Shown piece after piece: positions 1-8,847 of a DNA stretch of 64,000 bases (position 1 is the stretch's first letter; each line of letters opens with the position of its first letter). The translations under genes and the position numbers were made by a program. Location of the stretch: NCBI RefSeq assembly GCF_006517435.1, contig NZ_VHQG01000002.1, positions 407,604 to 471,603 of the forward strand, given 5' to 3'. A model generated the notes under the pieces. The model had not been told where the DNA came from, ran no database searches, and saw nothing but the letters and a program-made list of their open reading frames with translations. The DNA is from Schumannella soli (GTDB taxonomy: Bacteria; Actinomycetota; Actinomycetes; Actinomycetales; Microbacteriaceae).

Positions 1-1086
1 GGCGAACTTTTCTGTGGTCCGGGAGGCATGGCCAAGGGTGCACACAACGCAGCCGAGTCGGTCGGCGTCACTCTGCAGCACGCTTGGGCCAACGACTACG
101 ACGCGGATACCTGCGCGACTTATCGGCACAACATCATCGGCGCGACCGACGAGAGCGTGATTCACCAGGACGTCAAGGAGCTGGCCATCGAGCAGCTCAG
201 CGGCATCGATGGCTTCGCGTTCGGCTTCCCCTGCAACGACTATTCGCTGGTCGGCGAGTGGCGGGGGCTCGACGGCAAGTACGGGCCGCTCTACTCCTAC
301 GGTGTCCGTGTTCTGGAGGCGCACAAGCCCCGGTGGTTCGTGGCGGAGAACGTCTCCGGCCTGCAGAGCGCGAACGAGGGAAAGGCGTTTCAGAAGATCC
401 TCGACGAGCTGTCGGCGGCGGGCGAGCACGGCTACAAGCTGTACCCCCACCTCTACAGCTTCGATCAGTACGGCGTTCCGCAGCGCCGGCGCCGAATCAT
501 CGTCGTCGGCATCCGCGGCGATCTCGACGTCGACTTCAAGGTGCCTTCACCGGAGATCTACGCGGACCGGCCGGTCACGGCTCGCCACGCGTTGACCGTT
601 CCGCCGATGACGGGATCGATGCTCAACCACGAGCGCACGCGTCAGTCATCGACCGTCGTCGAGCGTCTCGATTACATCGCGCCGGGGGAGAACGCATTCA
701 ATGCCCCCGGCATGCCGGATCGTCTTCGACTGAAGGTCAAGGGTGCCACGATCAGTCAGATCTACCGCCGCCTTCACCCTGACCAGCCGGCGTACACCGT
801 GACCGGGTCCGGTGGTGGCGGAACTCACGTCTATCACTGGGACGAGTCCCGCGCGCTTACGAATCGTGAGCGCGCTCGGCTGCAGTCTTTCCCCGATGAC
901 TACGAGTTCATCGGCCAGAAGGAGAGCGTGCGGAAGCAGGTCGGCATGGCCGTGCCAGTCAAGGGCGCTGAGGCCGTCTTCACCGCGCTGTTCAATTCGT
1001 TCAAGGGCGTCGGTTACCCGTCGATCGCCCCCAGTCTGGGGTACGTGCCCGCCAAGTGTCGTTCAGATGTCGGAGGCGATCAGTAA
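1..1086 (+). CDS. DNA cytosine-5 methyltransferase, 5' end outside the window (Mza island)
   Basis: C5-cytosine methyltransferase that transfers a methyl group from S-adenosylmethionine to cytosine in DNA. The reading frame is open from base 1 and already encodes motif I (ELFCGPGG), so the start codon lies upstream and the ATG at 28 is internal. Motif IV is GFPCNDYS with the catalytic Cys codon at 232-234; motif VI is AENVSG; motif VIII is QRRRRII. A target-recognition stretch lies between motif VIII and the C-terminal RLQSFPDDY and VGMAVPV blocks (motifs IX-X). PCN replaces the usual PCQ and VGMAVP replaces IGNAVP, both tolerable. It overlaps the next gene by 20 bases, so it belongs to the defence operon. 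It may be the modification or self-marking component; target sequence is unknown. Confidence 0.92.
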   Translation, partial: GELFCGPGGMAKGAHNAAESVGVTLQHAWANDYDADTCATYRHNIIGATDESVIHQDVKELAIEQLSGIDGFAFGFPCNDYSLVGEWRGLDGKYGPLYSYGVRVLEAHKPRWFVAENVSGLQSANEGKAFQKILDELSAAGEHGYKLYPHLYSFDQYGVPQRRRRIIVVGIRGDLDVDFKVPSPEIYADRPVTARHALTVPPMTGSMLNHERTRQSSTVVERLDYIAPGENAFNAPGMPDRLRLKVKGATISQIYRRLHPDQPAYTVTGSGGGGTHVYHWDESRALTNRERARLQSFPDDYEFIGQKESVRKQVGMAVPVKGAEAVFTALFNSFKGVGYPSIAPSLGYVPAKCRSDVGGDQ

Positions 1087-2596
1087 GGTCTTCTCAAAGT
1101 CGCCGCCTGGCGATCAGAAGAGGGACCTGAACTTGCAAGACGAGATCGTCGAACCTGGCGTCGATCTGCTCGAGTCGATGCGCTCTGTCGGCTATTCGCT
1201 CGATGCAGCGCTGGCGGATCTGATCGACAACAGCATCACCGCGGACGCGAAGACAATCGACATCGACGCGGACGTCGTCGACGGAAGTTTCGTCGCGATC
1301 CTCGACGACGGCACCGGTATGAGCCCAACAAGAGCGCGAGAGGCGTTGCGTTTGGCCGGCTCAGTCGACTCGAGGTCCACCGCTGACCTTGGGCGCTTCG
1401 GGCTCGGGCTCAAGACCGCATCACTATCGCAGGCGCGATGCCTGACCGTCGTCACCAAGTCCGATGGCGTTACTACCGCTTTGCGCTGGGACATCGATCA
1501 TGTTCGCGAATCACGCCAGTGGAGCCTGCTGGTTCTGTCCGAGCCTGAGATTCAGGGGTTGCCCCTCGTGTCCGCCCTCCAAAGTCAGCAATCAGGAACC
1601 CTTGTCGTCTGGGAGTACTTGGATCTGCTCATCGGCGATGCTGCGGATCGTGGAGCCTTCCTCCGAGAACGAGTTCTGGATGCCGCGGGCGCTCTGGCGC
1701 TTGTCTTTCATCGCTTTCTCGCGGGTCCGGGAAGGATCGTCATCCGAGTCAACGGGGCGAAGCTGTCCCCGATCGATCCGTTCGTCACGTCTAACACTCG
1801 GACCCAGATCAGTCCGACCGACGAACTGACGATTGCCGGTGAGAAGGTGTCGGTCACGGCGTACACACTTCCCCACCCGAGTGGAATGACCCCGGCTGAG
1901 CGAGCGCGCACCGACCTGTCGACAGGCATGCGCGAGGCCCAAGGCTTCTACATCTATCGCAACCAGCGACTGATTTCCCGGGGCAACTGGTTCGGCCTCG
2001 CGTCCCGGAGTGAGCTGACCAAACAGACGCGAATCCAAGTCGACCTCCCGAACACCGTCGACAGTCTCTGGCAACTCGATATCAAGAAGTCTCGGGCGGA
2101 GCCGCCCGCGTCGTTCAAGGCTCACCTCAAGCGGATCATCGATCCGCTGCTCGACAAGGGACGTCGGGTGCATACATACCGCGGCCGCAAGACGAGTGAA
2201 GCTGAGATCGTACGAGGGTGGAACAAGCTCGACGTGCGCGGGAACGTGCAGTACGTCGTCAACGAGGACCATCCATTGCTCGTGTTGCTGAAGAGCCGAA
2301 TTGGCGAGGAAGAGCGAGACCTCCTTGAGAGTGTCATCGGACTTCTATCAGACACCTACCCGACTCATGACCTCTACGCCGAGATGGCTGCGAGCAAGGT
2401 TGCCGGTGTCGCTCTGCCCGATATCGATGGAGCCAGGGTGAAGCTCCAGCTGCTCCAAGACGCGGGGATGCTGGGCACCAGTGCCGAAGAGGCTACGGCT
2501 CGCCTCGTGGAGATCGAGCCGTTCAATGCCGTACCCGATCTTCTCGAGCTGATCCGCGCCGTGATGATGGAGAGCCCCGATGCAACTGAGTCCTGA
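1067..2596 (+). CDS. GHKL (MutL/MORC/Hsp90-type) ATPase of the Mza island
   Basis: ATP-binding protein of about 509 residues. The GHKL motifs are in order: N-box ADLIDNSI around residues 50-57, G1 DDGTGM around 80-85, and G2 GRFGLGLKTAS around 109-119. Such ATPases close as dimers on ATP and act as DNA clamps or switches. The frame is open further upstream, but that part only reads the methyltransferase in another frame; the ATG at 1067 gives the first family-like N terminus, although no Shine-Dalgarno is visible, so translation is probably coupled to the methyltransferase. It overlaps the next gene by 17 bases. In Mza-type systems this is the MutL-like member. No metal-dependent nuclease motif of MutL is seen, so cutting is probably done by partner proteins. 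Confidence 0.88.
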   Translation: MSEAISKVFSKSPPGDQKRDLNLQDEIVEPGVDLLESMRSVGYSLDAALADLIDNSITADAKTIDIDADVVDGSFVAILDDGTGMSPTRAREALRLAGSVDSRSTADLGRFGLGLKTASLSQARCLTVVTKSDGVTTALRWDIDHVRESRQWSLLVLSEPEIQGLPLVSALQSQQSGTLVVWEYLDLLIGDAADRGAFLRERVLDAAGALALVFHRFLAGPGRIVIRVNGAKLSPIDPFVTSNTRTQISPTDELTIAGEKVSVTAYTLPHPSGMTPAERARTDLSTGMREAQGFYIYRNQRLISRGNWFGLASRSELTKQTRIQVDLPNTVDSLWQLDIKKSRAEPPASFKAHLKRIIDPLLDKGRRVHTYRGRKTSEAEIVRGWNKLDVRGNVQYVVNEDHPLLVLLKSRIGEEERDLLESVIGLLSDTYPTHDLYAEMAASKVAGVALPDIDGARVKLQLLQDAGMLGTSAEEATARLVEIEPFNAVPDLLELIRAVMMESPDATES

Positions 2597-5312
2597 CCAG
2601 AAGTCCGTCGAGGCCCAACTCACGACGTGGGTTCTCGGTGAAAATCAGCGGGGTCGGTCCGTTGATCTTGCGGCCCTTGAAGAGAAGGCCGGCCTCGTCG
2701 CTTCGATCTTCAGTCCCGACCTTACCGAACACGAGATCGCACAGGTCGTCGTCGTGGTGACGACCAAGGGAGATGTGAAACAAGCCGCTGACGTAGGAGT
2801 AGTCGGGGCCGATTTCGAAGAATGGATTCAGGCACGCAAAGCCGAGGTCGAGGAGAGTCGCTGGGAGGCCTACAAAGGTCTCCTGATCTCGCGCGGCTTT
2901 GCTCCCGCAGTGATCGATGCTCTCGGCCGTCAAACAGATGCCGTGGTCGAACTAATGGGTGACCCTCATCGGACTGGTCCGTGGGCGCGCCGCGGCCTAC
3001 TCATGGGAGAGGTGCAATCTGGCAAGACCGCCACATACCTCGGGGTCTTGAACAAGGCCATCGATCACGGATATCGCGTGATCGTGATTCTCGGAGGTCA
3101 CACGAACGATCTGCGCAGTCAGACCCAACGTCGTGTCGACACTGATCTCACGGGAACCAACTCGACGTTCCTTGAAGACAACATATCGGTGGCCGGGGAA
3201 CAGATCCGGATCGGCATCGGTCTTGTAAATCCGACTCTGACGGCGAACAGCATGACCACGGTTCGCCGCGACTTCAGTGCCGAGTCGAAGCTCGCGGGGA
3301 TGGTCTGGGTCTCTTCTGGCATGCCGACGGTCTTTGTGGTGAAGAAGAACGTCAAGATGCTTGAGAACGTGCGGAAGTACATTGCCGCTCAGGCCGGACC
3401 GGATGGCCTGGACCTTCCACTCGTTGTGGTAGACGATGAAGCTGACTGGGGCAGTCCCAATACCAACGACCCGGATACGGATCCCACGCGGGTGAACAAG
3501 GCCGTTCGCAGTCTGCTGGACGTGTCGTCTCGGAACACCTACGTCGGGATCACAGCGACGCCGTTCGCTAACGTGCTGATCGATCACACGATCGAGGACG
3601 ATCTCTTCCCGAGCGACTACATCCGCGCGCTGGGAGCACCGAGCAACTACTCCGGTGTCGACACGTATTTCGGAGCTGGAAGTTCTGCAATCCGAACGGA
3701 TGTGGACGATTGTCTCGCGGTCCTTCCGCTCAAGCACAAGAAGGATCATCAGCTCGCGTCGCTGCCGTCGAGCCTTGAAGACGCGCTGATCGCCTTCTTC
3801 CTGGGCACGGCGATTCGCAGGATCCGTGACGGCGCGACCGTGCCCGCTTCGATGATGGTGAACGTCTCTCGATTCAATCTCGTTCAGATCGTTGTGAGCC
3901 GACTCGTGAAGGACTTTGTCTCGGAGGTCGCGGGTGTCATCGCCACCGAGTTCGAGCGCATCGGCGGCACACGACGAAGCCAGCTGGCCGAGCGGATCGA
4001 ACGTTCGATGGCGCAGCTGTATCCGTTGGATTCGAACTGGTCTGAGATCGAGCGCGAGCTGATCGACGTCGCTCGGGAGATGCGCGTAGAAGTGGTCAAC
4101 AATCAGACCGCGGCCGAGCGCGCCAAGACGCGTCGACTGATGTCGCATGAACAACGCGTCGCTGAGGACCTGAAGCCAGTGATTCTCATCGGAGGCGACG
4201 TGCTGTCGCGCGGACTGACGCTCGAGGGTCTGCAGGTGAGCTATTTCGTTCGTCAGCCGGGATCTGCCGACACGCTGCTCCAGATGGGGCGATGGTTCGG
4301 ATATCGCCCCGGCTACGAAGATCTCGTCAGAATCTGGATTCCCCGAAAGGTTGTAGAAATATTCGGGAACGTGGCGGCGATGAACCGCGATCTTCGCGAA
4401 GACCTCATGGAGATGCAGGCGAATGAGCTGACGCCGCGGCAGTTCGGGCTCAAGATCCGTTTGATCCCAGAGATCGCGATTGTTGCTGCGAACAAGCGTC
4501 GCGCCGCCGAAGTTGCGGAAGTGAGGGTCAGTCTTCACGGGCAGATTCGTCAGTCGGTCGACCTGTCAAGCGACGTGGGGGTTCGCAATGCCAACGCCGA
4601 GGCTGTCGACAGGTTGGCCAGGCGACTTGAGGTGTCCGGTATCCGATTCAAGCCGTCGGGCCATGAATATGGGTGGCACGGCGTTCCGCTCGAGGCCGTG
4701 ACCGAATTCATCGCCTCGTTCCAGGGCCATTCGATTGATCCCTTCTTTTCACGATCAGGTCGCGACGGCCGTCCCCAGATCGCGAAGTTCCTACCTGAAG
4801 CCCGAAACAGCGACGGATGGGATGTCGTGTTCGTCAGTGGAGGCGGCAGGAGTGTGATGATCCCGCATATAGGTGACGCTTCCCGGGCGAGCGTGAGAAA
4901 TGAGCTGAGGTACATCGCGAGCGACAGCCAACTGCATTTCCAAAACCGGCAGATCGCGAGCCCGTCTGACGTGCGAGGTGCTCTTGAAGAGAGCGAGGTC
5001 GTGCGCATCAAGGCGTCGGCGCCTGAGGGCGCCAAGCTGAATGAGGGCGAGTATCTTCGCCATTACATCGAACGCCCGATTCTGATGTTGTACGCGGTCA
5101 CGCGCGAGGACAAGGGTGACGGCCTCGTCATCGATGAATCCGACCCGCTGTGGGCGGTTCGTGTCGCCTTCCCGAGGCTGACGCCGGAGGAAGAGCAGGA
5201 CTACATCGCCGCCGGCGGCGGAGTCAAGATCCTGGTCAACACCGTCTGGCAGGAGCAGTTCTTCGGCACGGACCAGGAATCTGACGACTACAACGAGGAG
5301 CTCGACGGATGA
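2580..5312 (+). CDS. Z1-domain superfamily 2 helicase-like ATPase (Mza island)
   Basis: Large protein of 910 residues typical of Z1-domain proteins of restriction-like systems. Walker A GEVQSGKTA is near residue 143, the Walker B/DEAD-like VVDDEADWGS near 282-291, a motif III-like GITATPF follows about 40 residues later, and a motif VI-like segment with QMGRWFGYR lies near 570. The start at 2580 has GGAG about eight bases upstream, and the gene overlaps its predecessor by 17 bases. The family couples NTP hydrolysis to nucleic-acid handling in anti-phage systems also carrying GHKL ATPase, DUF4420 and AIPR proteins. I see no nuclease motif in this protein. Z1 assignment is firm; its exact activity here is inferred. 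Confidence 0.92.
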   Translation: MQLSPDQKSVEAQLTTWVLGENQRGRSVDLAALEEKAGLVASIFSPDLTEHEIAQVVVVVTTKGDVKQAADVGVVGADFEEWIQARKAEVEESRWEAYKGLLISRGFAPAVIDALGRQTDAVVELMGDPHRTGPWARRGLLMGEVQSGKTATYLGVLNKAIDHGYRVIVILGGHTNDLRSQTQRRVDTDLTGTNSTFLEDNISVAGEQIRIGIGLVNPTLTANSMTTVRRDFSAESKLAGMVWVSSGMPTVFVVKKNVKMLENVRKYIAAQAGPDGLDLPLVVVDDEADWGSPNTNDPDTDPTRVNKAVRSLLDVSSRNTYVGITATPFANVLIDHTIEDDLFPSDYIRALGAPSNYSGVDTYFGAGSSAIRTDVDDCLAVLPLKHKKDHQLASLPSSLEDALIAFFLGTAIRRIRDGATVPASMMVNVSRFNLVQIVVSRLVKDFVSEVAGVIATEFERIGGTRRSQLAERIERSMAQLYPLDSNWSEIERELIDVAREMRVEVVNNQTAAERAKTRRLMSHEQRVAEDLKPVILIGGDVLSRGLTLEGLQVSYFVRQPGSADTLLQMGRWFGYRPGYEDLVRIWIPRKVVEIFGNVAAMNRDLREDLMEMQANELTPRQFGLKIRLIPEIAIVAANKRRAAEVAEVRVSLHGQIRQSVDLSSDVGVRNANAEAVDRLARRLEVSGIRFKPSGHEYGWHGVPLEAVTEFIASFQGHSIDPFFSRSGRDGRPQIAKFLPEARNSDGWDVVFVSGGGRSVMIPHIGDASRASVRNELRYIASDSQLHFQNRQIASPSDVRGALEESEVVRIKASAPEGAKLNEGEYLRHYIERPILMLYAVTREDKGDGLVIDESDPLWAVRVAFPRLTPEEEQDYIAAGGGVKILVNTVWQEQFFGTDQESDDYNEELDG

Positions 5313-6268
5313 TCGCGACAGCGATCGAAACAGCAATGGGGGGTGTACCGGGTCGCACGGTTGGCCTGGTCGACCACCCGCATCTGTCGATGTGGGCGCA
5401 GAATCTGGGTGATCGCCCCGGTCTGCTGGTGGATGTCACCCTGCCAGCGGGCGTCGTCATCGAAGATGGTCGCGGTTTCGACGTCGCCCCGGTCGCACGA
5501 AATGGGAAGTCGTCGCTGCTCATCAAGCCGACCATTCCGGGCGATCCGTCCGCGGCGTTCGTCGGGCTCGTCGAATATCTCTATCGGCAGACCGCGGGCG
5601 TGGACACGCCGCCGGCTGCGGTCGTGGCCCTGGTGGATTCGATTCAAGAGTTTCGGCGGTTCTTCGGGCGCAAGTCCGAACGGCTCAGCGAGGCCGAAGT
5701 CCGCGGGCTCTTCAGCGAGCTCTTGCTCTTGGTCGAGCTCATGGACGCAGGTAGGTCGCCGAATACGGCGCTCGCGGCATGGTCGGGCCCATGGGGAGCA
5801 GCTGATTTTCGGTTCGCCGACGACAGCGCAATCGAGGTGAAGTGTGTGCGCCCTTCTGCGACGGGTGTTCGCGTGTCGTCGGAGTATCAGCTCGAGGTGC
5901 CTTCCGGAGGCATGCACCTCTTCGTTCTTCCGCTAGCTGACGCCGACCCCGCTGCGACTGGATCCGCCAGGCTCATGGACCTCGTCGGCGAAGTCTCCGC
6001 GCGCGTTGCGGGAGACCCGCTGGCGCTTCGCCGGTGGTTCGAAGCGCTCGACACACTCGGGTTCGATACATCGGACGTCTACTACGAGCAATGGAGCTTC
6101 GTCCCTGAGTCATGGGTGGCGTTCGAAGTGACCGATGAATTCCCTGCCCTGCGCGTCAGGGATCTGCCAGCGGGGGTGTCGGGGGTGGGCTACTCGATCG
6201 CGTTGGCGGCTGCCGAGGCTTTCGAAGTGGATGCGTCGCGGGCGATCGCGTCAGGAGGCGCCAAATGA
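5309..6268 (+). CDS. DUF4420 / PD-(D/E)XK-motif nuclease-like protein (Mza island)
   Basis: Protein of 319 residues with the PD-(D/E)XK signature: Asp near residue 166 in AADFRF, followed by IEVKC with Glu176 and Lys178. This fits the DUF4420 family that sits between Z1 and AIPR genes in Mza-type loci. It is the best candidate for the DNA-cleaving subunit of the cluster. The ATG overlaps the Z1 stop in an ATGA junction and is preceded by GAGGAG, so it is translationally coupled; its own stop overlaps the AIPR start the same way. Nuclease activity is predicted from the motif only. Confidence 0.85.
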   Translation: MIATAIETAMGGVPGRTVGLVDHPHLSMWAQNLGDRPGLLVDVTLPAGVVIEDGRGFDVAPVARNGKSSLLIKPTIPGDPSAAFVGLVEYLYRQTAGVDTPPAAVVALVDSIQEFRRFFGRKSERLSEAEVRGLFSELLLLVELMDAGRSPNTALAAWSGPWGAADFRFADDSAIEVKCVRPSATGVRVSSEYQLEVPSGGMHLFVLPLADADPAATGSARLMDLVGEVSARVAGDPLALRRWFEALDTLGFDTSDVYYEQWSFVPESWVAFEVTDEFPALRVRDLPAGVSGVGYSIALAAAEAFEVDASRAIASGGAK

Positions 6269-8352
6269 CCGAGGCCAATCAACTTGACGATCTTCGAAAC
6301 GAGATCAGCCTTCAAGCCGCGGGCAGCGCAGGCTTCGAGATCGAGGCCTTCGCGCGCGTGTATGCAACTCGCCTCGAAGAGGCCGAGCAGGTCTATGACC
6401 TCAACGTCGAGGTTCTGCGGTGCTCTGGACCGCGTGGTCGGAGGGTCGAACTGCTCGGCTACGCGGAAGACGAGACTGACGGCACGTTGACGATCCTGGC
6501 GGGAAAGTACTTCGGCACCGATGAGACCTTGCGACTATCCGATGCCACCGAGGTCTTCAAGCGCTCTGCGGAGTTCCTGGAGCTCGCCGTCAGCGGTTGG
6601 GTGCGCGACAACCTCGAGGCGTCGTCGCGCGAGGCCGAGTACGCGGAATACTTCGCGGGTCAGTTCCGGCGAGGCAAGGTGTCGCGCATTCGCGCCGTTC
6701 TGATCACCGACGGGGTGATGAGCGACCGGATCCGCTCGATCGAGACCGGAACTCTCTGCGGCGCGAAGATCACATATGAGATCTGGGATCAGCGACGCCT
6801 GACCGCTGCTGCTCGCCCATCTGTCGGGAGCGAGGACATCCGAGTCGACTTCACCCGCTGGATGAAGCGAGGCCTGCCGTGTCTGCCTGCCGAATCCGGA
6901 GAGGACGGCACGCAGACCTACATCGCGGTGATCCCGGGACGAGTGCTCGCCGATGTGTTCGAGGAATACGGCAGTCTCCTCCTCGAATCCAACGTGCGAA
7001 CGTTCCTGAGCGCGCGTGGTGCGGTCAACAAAGGCATCCAGTCGACGCTGGCGAATGCTCCACAACGCTTCCTCGCCTACAACAACGGGCTGACGACGAC
7101 CGGGATCGATGCCGTCGTTTCCGACGAGCGACGAGGCATGTTCATTCAGTCGATCAACCGCTGGCAGATCGTAAACGGCGGGCAGACGACAGCATCGATC
7201 GCTCATTTCCTCCGGACGAATCGCGAGTCCGATGTTGACCGCGTCAGCGTTCAGATGAAGCTGGTGATCGTCAACGACGACGATGCGGCAGGTGTCGTTC
7301 AGTCCGTTGCGAAGTACGCCAACAGTCAGAACCGAATCAGCGGCGCTGATCTCTTCAGCACCCACGAGTTCCATATTCGAATGGAGCAGATCAGCCGAAG
7401 AATTCGGGCTGACGCGCGAGAAGGTCAGCAATACCGCACTGGGTGGTACTACGAGCGCGCGAGAGGTCAGTGGGAGAATGACCGCGCCGCACGTGGGCCT
7501 CTCGGAGAGCAGAAGAAGTTCGAGCTCGAGTATCCGAAAGGCCAGCGGATCACCAAGACCGACTGGGCGAAGTACGCCTTCTGCTGGGGCAAGAAGCCGC
7601 ACCTCGTCAGCAAGGGCGCTCAGAGCGTCTTCGCCGAGTACGCGACCGCCGTTGACACGCAGTGGGAGAAGTCAGACGAGCAGTTCAACGACGGCTATTT
7701 CCGGACGAACATCGGCAAGGCGATCATGTACGAGACGCTTCGCTCCGCCGTCATTCGGGAGGACTGGTACAAGGAGTCGCCGGGCTACCTGGCGAACATC
7801 GTGGCTTACGCGATAGCGCGCTTCTCGCTGCAGCTCGAGTCGAAGCATGACGGCGCGCGGTTCGACTTCGAGAGCGTGTGGCGCCGGCAGGGAATCTCTG
7901 CGGCGACGCTCGAATCGCTGCTCGGCATCGCAAAGCAGGCGCGGGCGGCTCTCATGGCTTCCGACCGGCCACAGGCCAACGTCACTCAATGGGCGAAGCA
8001 GTCGGCGTGCTGGGAGAGGTTCACCAGGACCCGCGTGGTGCTTGAGCCGGGAGTCGCGGACGATCTGGTTTCCGCGGAGACCGCTCGAGCTGTGGACCGA
8101 GACGAGAAGAAGCAGCGCGAGGTCGACAACGAGTTCGAGGTGATCAGCAAGGTCGTTGCTGTCGACTCGCAGGTCTGGCGCCGAATTCTCGATTCGACGA
8201 GTCGGGTCCTCGTGTCGCCCGTAGAAGCGGAGCTGCTGCGAAAGTATTCAGGAGGGAGCGGCGGTGTCCCTTCTCACCGTCAGGCGCTGGTCCTTATGCG
8301 TGTCCATGAGCGCGCCGCTGCGGTCGGTGTCGTCGAGGCGCGCGCGGGCTAG
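6265..8352 (+). CDS. AIPR (abortive infection phage resistance) family protein (Mza island)
   Basis: Protein of 695 residues with the AIPR hallmarks: YNNGLTTTG near residue 271-279 and QIVNGGQTTASI near 302-313, followed by conserved YANSQNRIS. AIPR proteins were first described from lactococcal abortive-infection plasmids and recur as the last gene of Mza-like cassettes. The start is well supported by a near-ideal AGGAGG six bases upstream and an ATGA overlap with the preceding gene. Its stop overlaps the stop of vsr on the other strand by a few bases. Biochemical role is not established for the family; it may be the effector or sensor. Confidence 0.9.
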   Translation: MTEANQLDDLRNEISLQAAGSAGFEIEAFARVYATRLEEAEQVYDLNVEVLRCSGPRGRRVELLGYAEDETDGTLTILAGKYFGTDETLRLSDATEVFKRSAEFLELAVSGWVRDNLEASSREAEYAEYFAGQFRRGKVSRIRAVLITDGVMSDRIRSIETGTLCGAKITYEIWDQRRLTAAARPSVGSEDIRVDFTRWMKRGLPCLPAESGEDGTQTYIAVIPGRVLADVFEEYGSLLLESNVRTFLSARGAVNKGIQSTLANAPQRFLAYNNGLTTTGIDAVVSDERRGMFIQSINRWQIVNGGQTTASIAHFLRTNRESDVDRVSVQMKLVIVNDDDAAGVVQSVAKYANSQNRISGADLFSTHEFHIRMEQISRRIRADAREGQQYRTGWYYERARGQWENDRAARGPLGEQKKFELEYPKGQRITKTDWAKYAFCWGKKPHLVSKGAQSVFAEYATAVDTQWEKSDEQFNDGYFRTNIGKAIMYETLRSAVIREDWYKESPGYLANIVAYAIARFSLQLESKHDGARFDFESVWRRQGISAATLESLLGIAKQARAALMASDRPQANVTQWAKQSACWERFTRTRVVLEPGVADDLVSAETARAVDRDEKKQREVDNEFEVISKVVAVDSQVWRRILDSTSRVLVSPVEAELLRKYSGGSGGVPSHRQALVLMRVHERAAAVGVVEARAG

Positions 8353-8762
8353 ATCTGTTTTGATCCGACGCACCGCTCTATCTGGATGGCCACTTCGTCA
8401 GCGGGCTGATGCTCCCAGTATCTGAGCACGGTCCAGTGTGCCGTGGCCAGCGCCGCATCGGTCTCTCGGTCTCGTTCCACGTTGCGGGCGAGCTTCGGAA
8501 TCCAGTAGTCGCTGTTCCGCTTGGGCGCCGTTGCGTGATCCGGACAGCCGTGCCAGAAGCATCCGTCGATGAAGACGGCCACTCGCGCGCGCGTGAAGAC
8601 GATGTCGGCCCGCGTCCGCAGCGGCGGTTGCAGGCGGAAGTCGACTCGATATCGAAAGCCACGGGCGTGCAGGAGCCGACGAACCGCGAGCTCGGGTGAG
8701 GTGTCGCGCCGGCGATTGGCCAGCATCGTCTTTCGAGATCCAGGAGTCGAGGCCCACGACAT
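8349..8762 (-). CDS. vsr: Very short patch repair (Vsr) mismatch endonuclease
   Basis: Vsr nicks DNA 5' of the T in T:G mismatches that arise by deamination of 5-methylcytosine, and normally accompanies a cytosine-5 methyltransferase. The 137-residue product has the catalytic ADIVF Asp at residue 53, the FIDGCFWHGCPDH block with His and Cys residues of the zinc site (residues 65-76), and a SRKTMLANRRRDTSPE N terminus typical of the family. I chose the ATG at 8762 because a TACTGT hexamer lies exactly six bases upstream, the leaderless pattern used by many genes here. An upstream ATG at 8813 would add 17 unconserved residues. It faces the AIPR gene tail-to-tail, and presumably protects the host from mutations caused by the methyltransferase at base 1. 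Confidence 0.92.
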   Translation of the reverse strand: MSWASTPGSRKTMLANRRRDTSPELAVRRLLHARGFRYRVDFRLQPPLRTRADIVFTRARVAVFIDGCFWHGCPDHATAPKRNSDYWIPKLARNVERDRETDAALATAHWTVLRYWEHQPADEVAIQIERCVGSKQI

Positions 8763-8768
8763 GATCCG

Positions 8769-8774
8769 ACAGTA
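8769..8774 (-). promoter_or_regulatory. -10 element of leaderless vsr
   Basis: TACTGT read on the minus strand, six bases before the vsr ATG, with no Shine-Dalgarno between. The predicted transcript starts at or next to the start codon. Confidence 0.55.
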
Positions 8775-8804
8775 CGTCTGATTACTGACCTCGGCCGCAT
8801 TGTT

Positions 8805-8820
8805 GTGAGGCAAGCCTCAC
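8805..8820. promoter_or_regulatory. Perfect palindrome in the vsr-dedA intergenic region, possible operator
   Basis: GTGAGGC-AA-GCCTCAC, two seven-base arms with a two-base centre. It covers the expected -35 position of the dedA promoter whose -10 is at 8835-8840, so it suits a repressor site better than a terminator: no T run follows and no gene ends here. The right side continues CTCACCTCA, which resembles half of an actinobacterial DtxR/IdeR iron box; this resemblance is only partial. Confidence 0.4.
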
Positions 8821-8834
8821 CTCACTCGCGGCGG

Positions 8835-8840
8835 TAGCCT
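8835..8840 (+). promoter_or_regulatory. -10 element of leaderless dedA gene
   Basis: TAGCCT, seven bases before the ATG at 8848; the spacer GGAGCAC could also serve weakly as a Shine-Dalgarno. Confidence 0.5.
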
Positions 8841-8847
8841 GGAGCAC

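Noticed and set aside
812..1066. N-terminal 85-codon extension of the GHKL ATPase
   Set aside because: It reads the methyltransferase end in another frame, and family likeness starts only after the ATG at 1067.
2997..4538. 513-codon minus-strand open frame inside the Z1 gene
   Set aside because: Antisense shadow; the plus strand carries all Z1 helicase motifs across the same bases.
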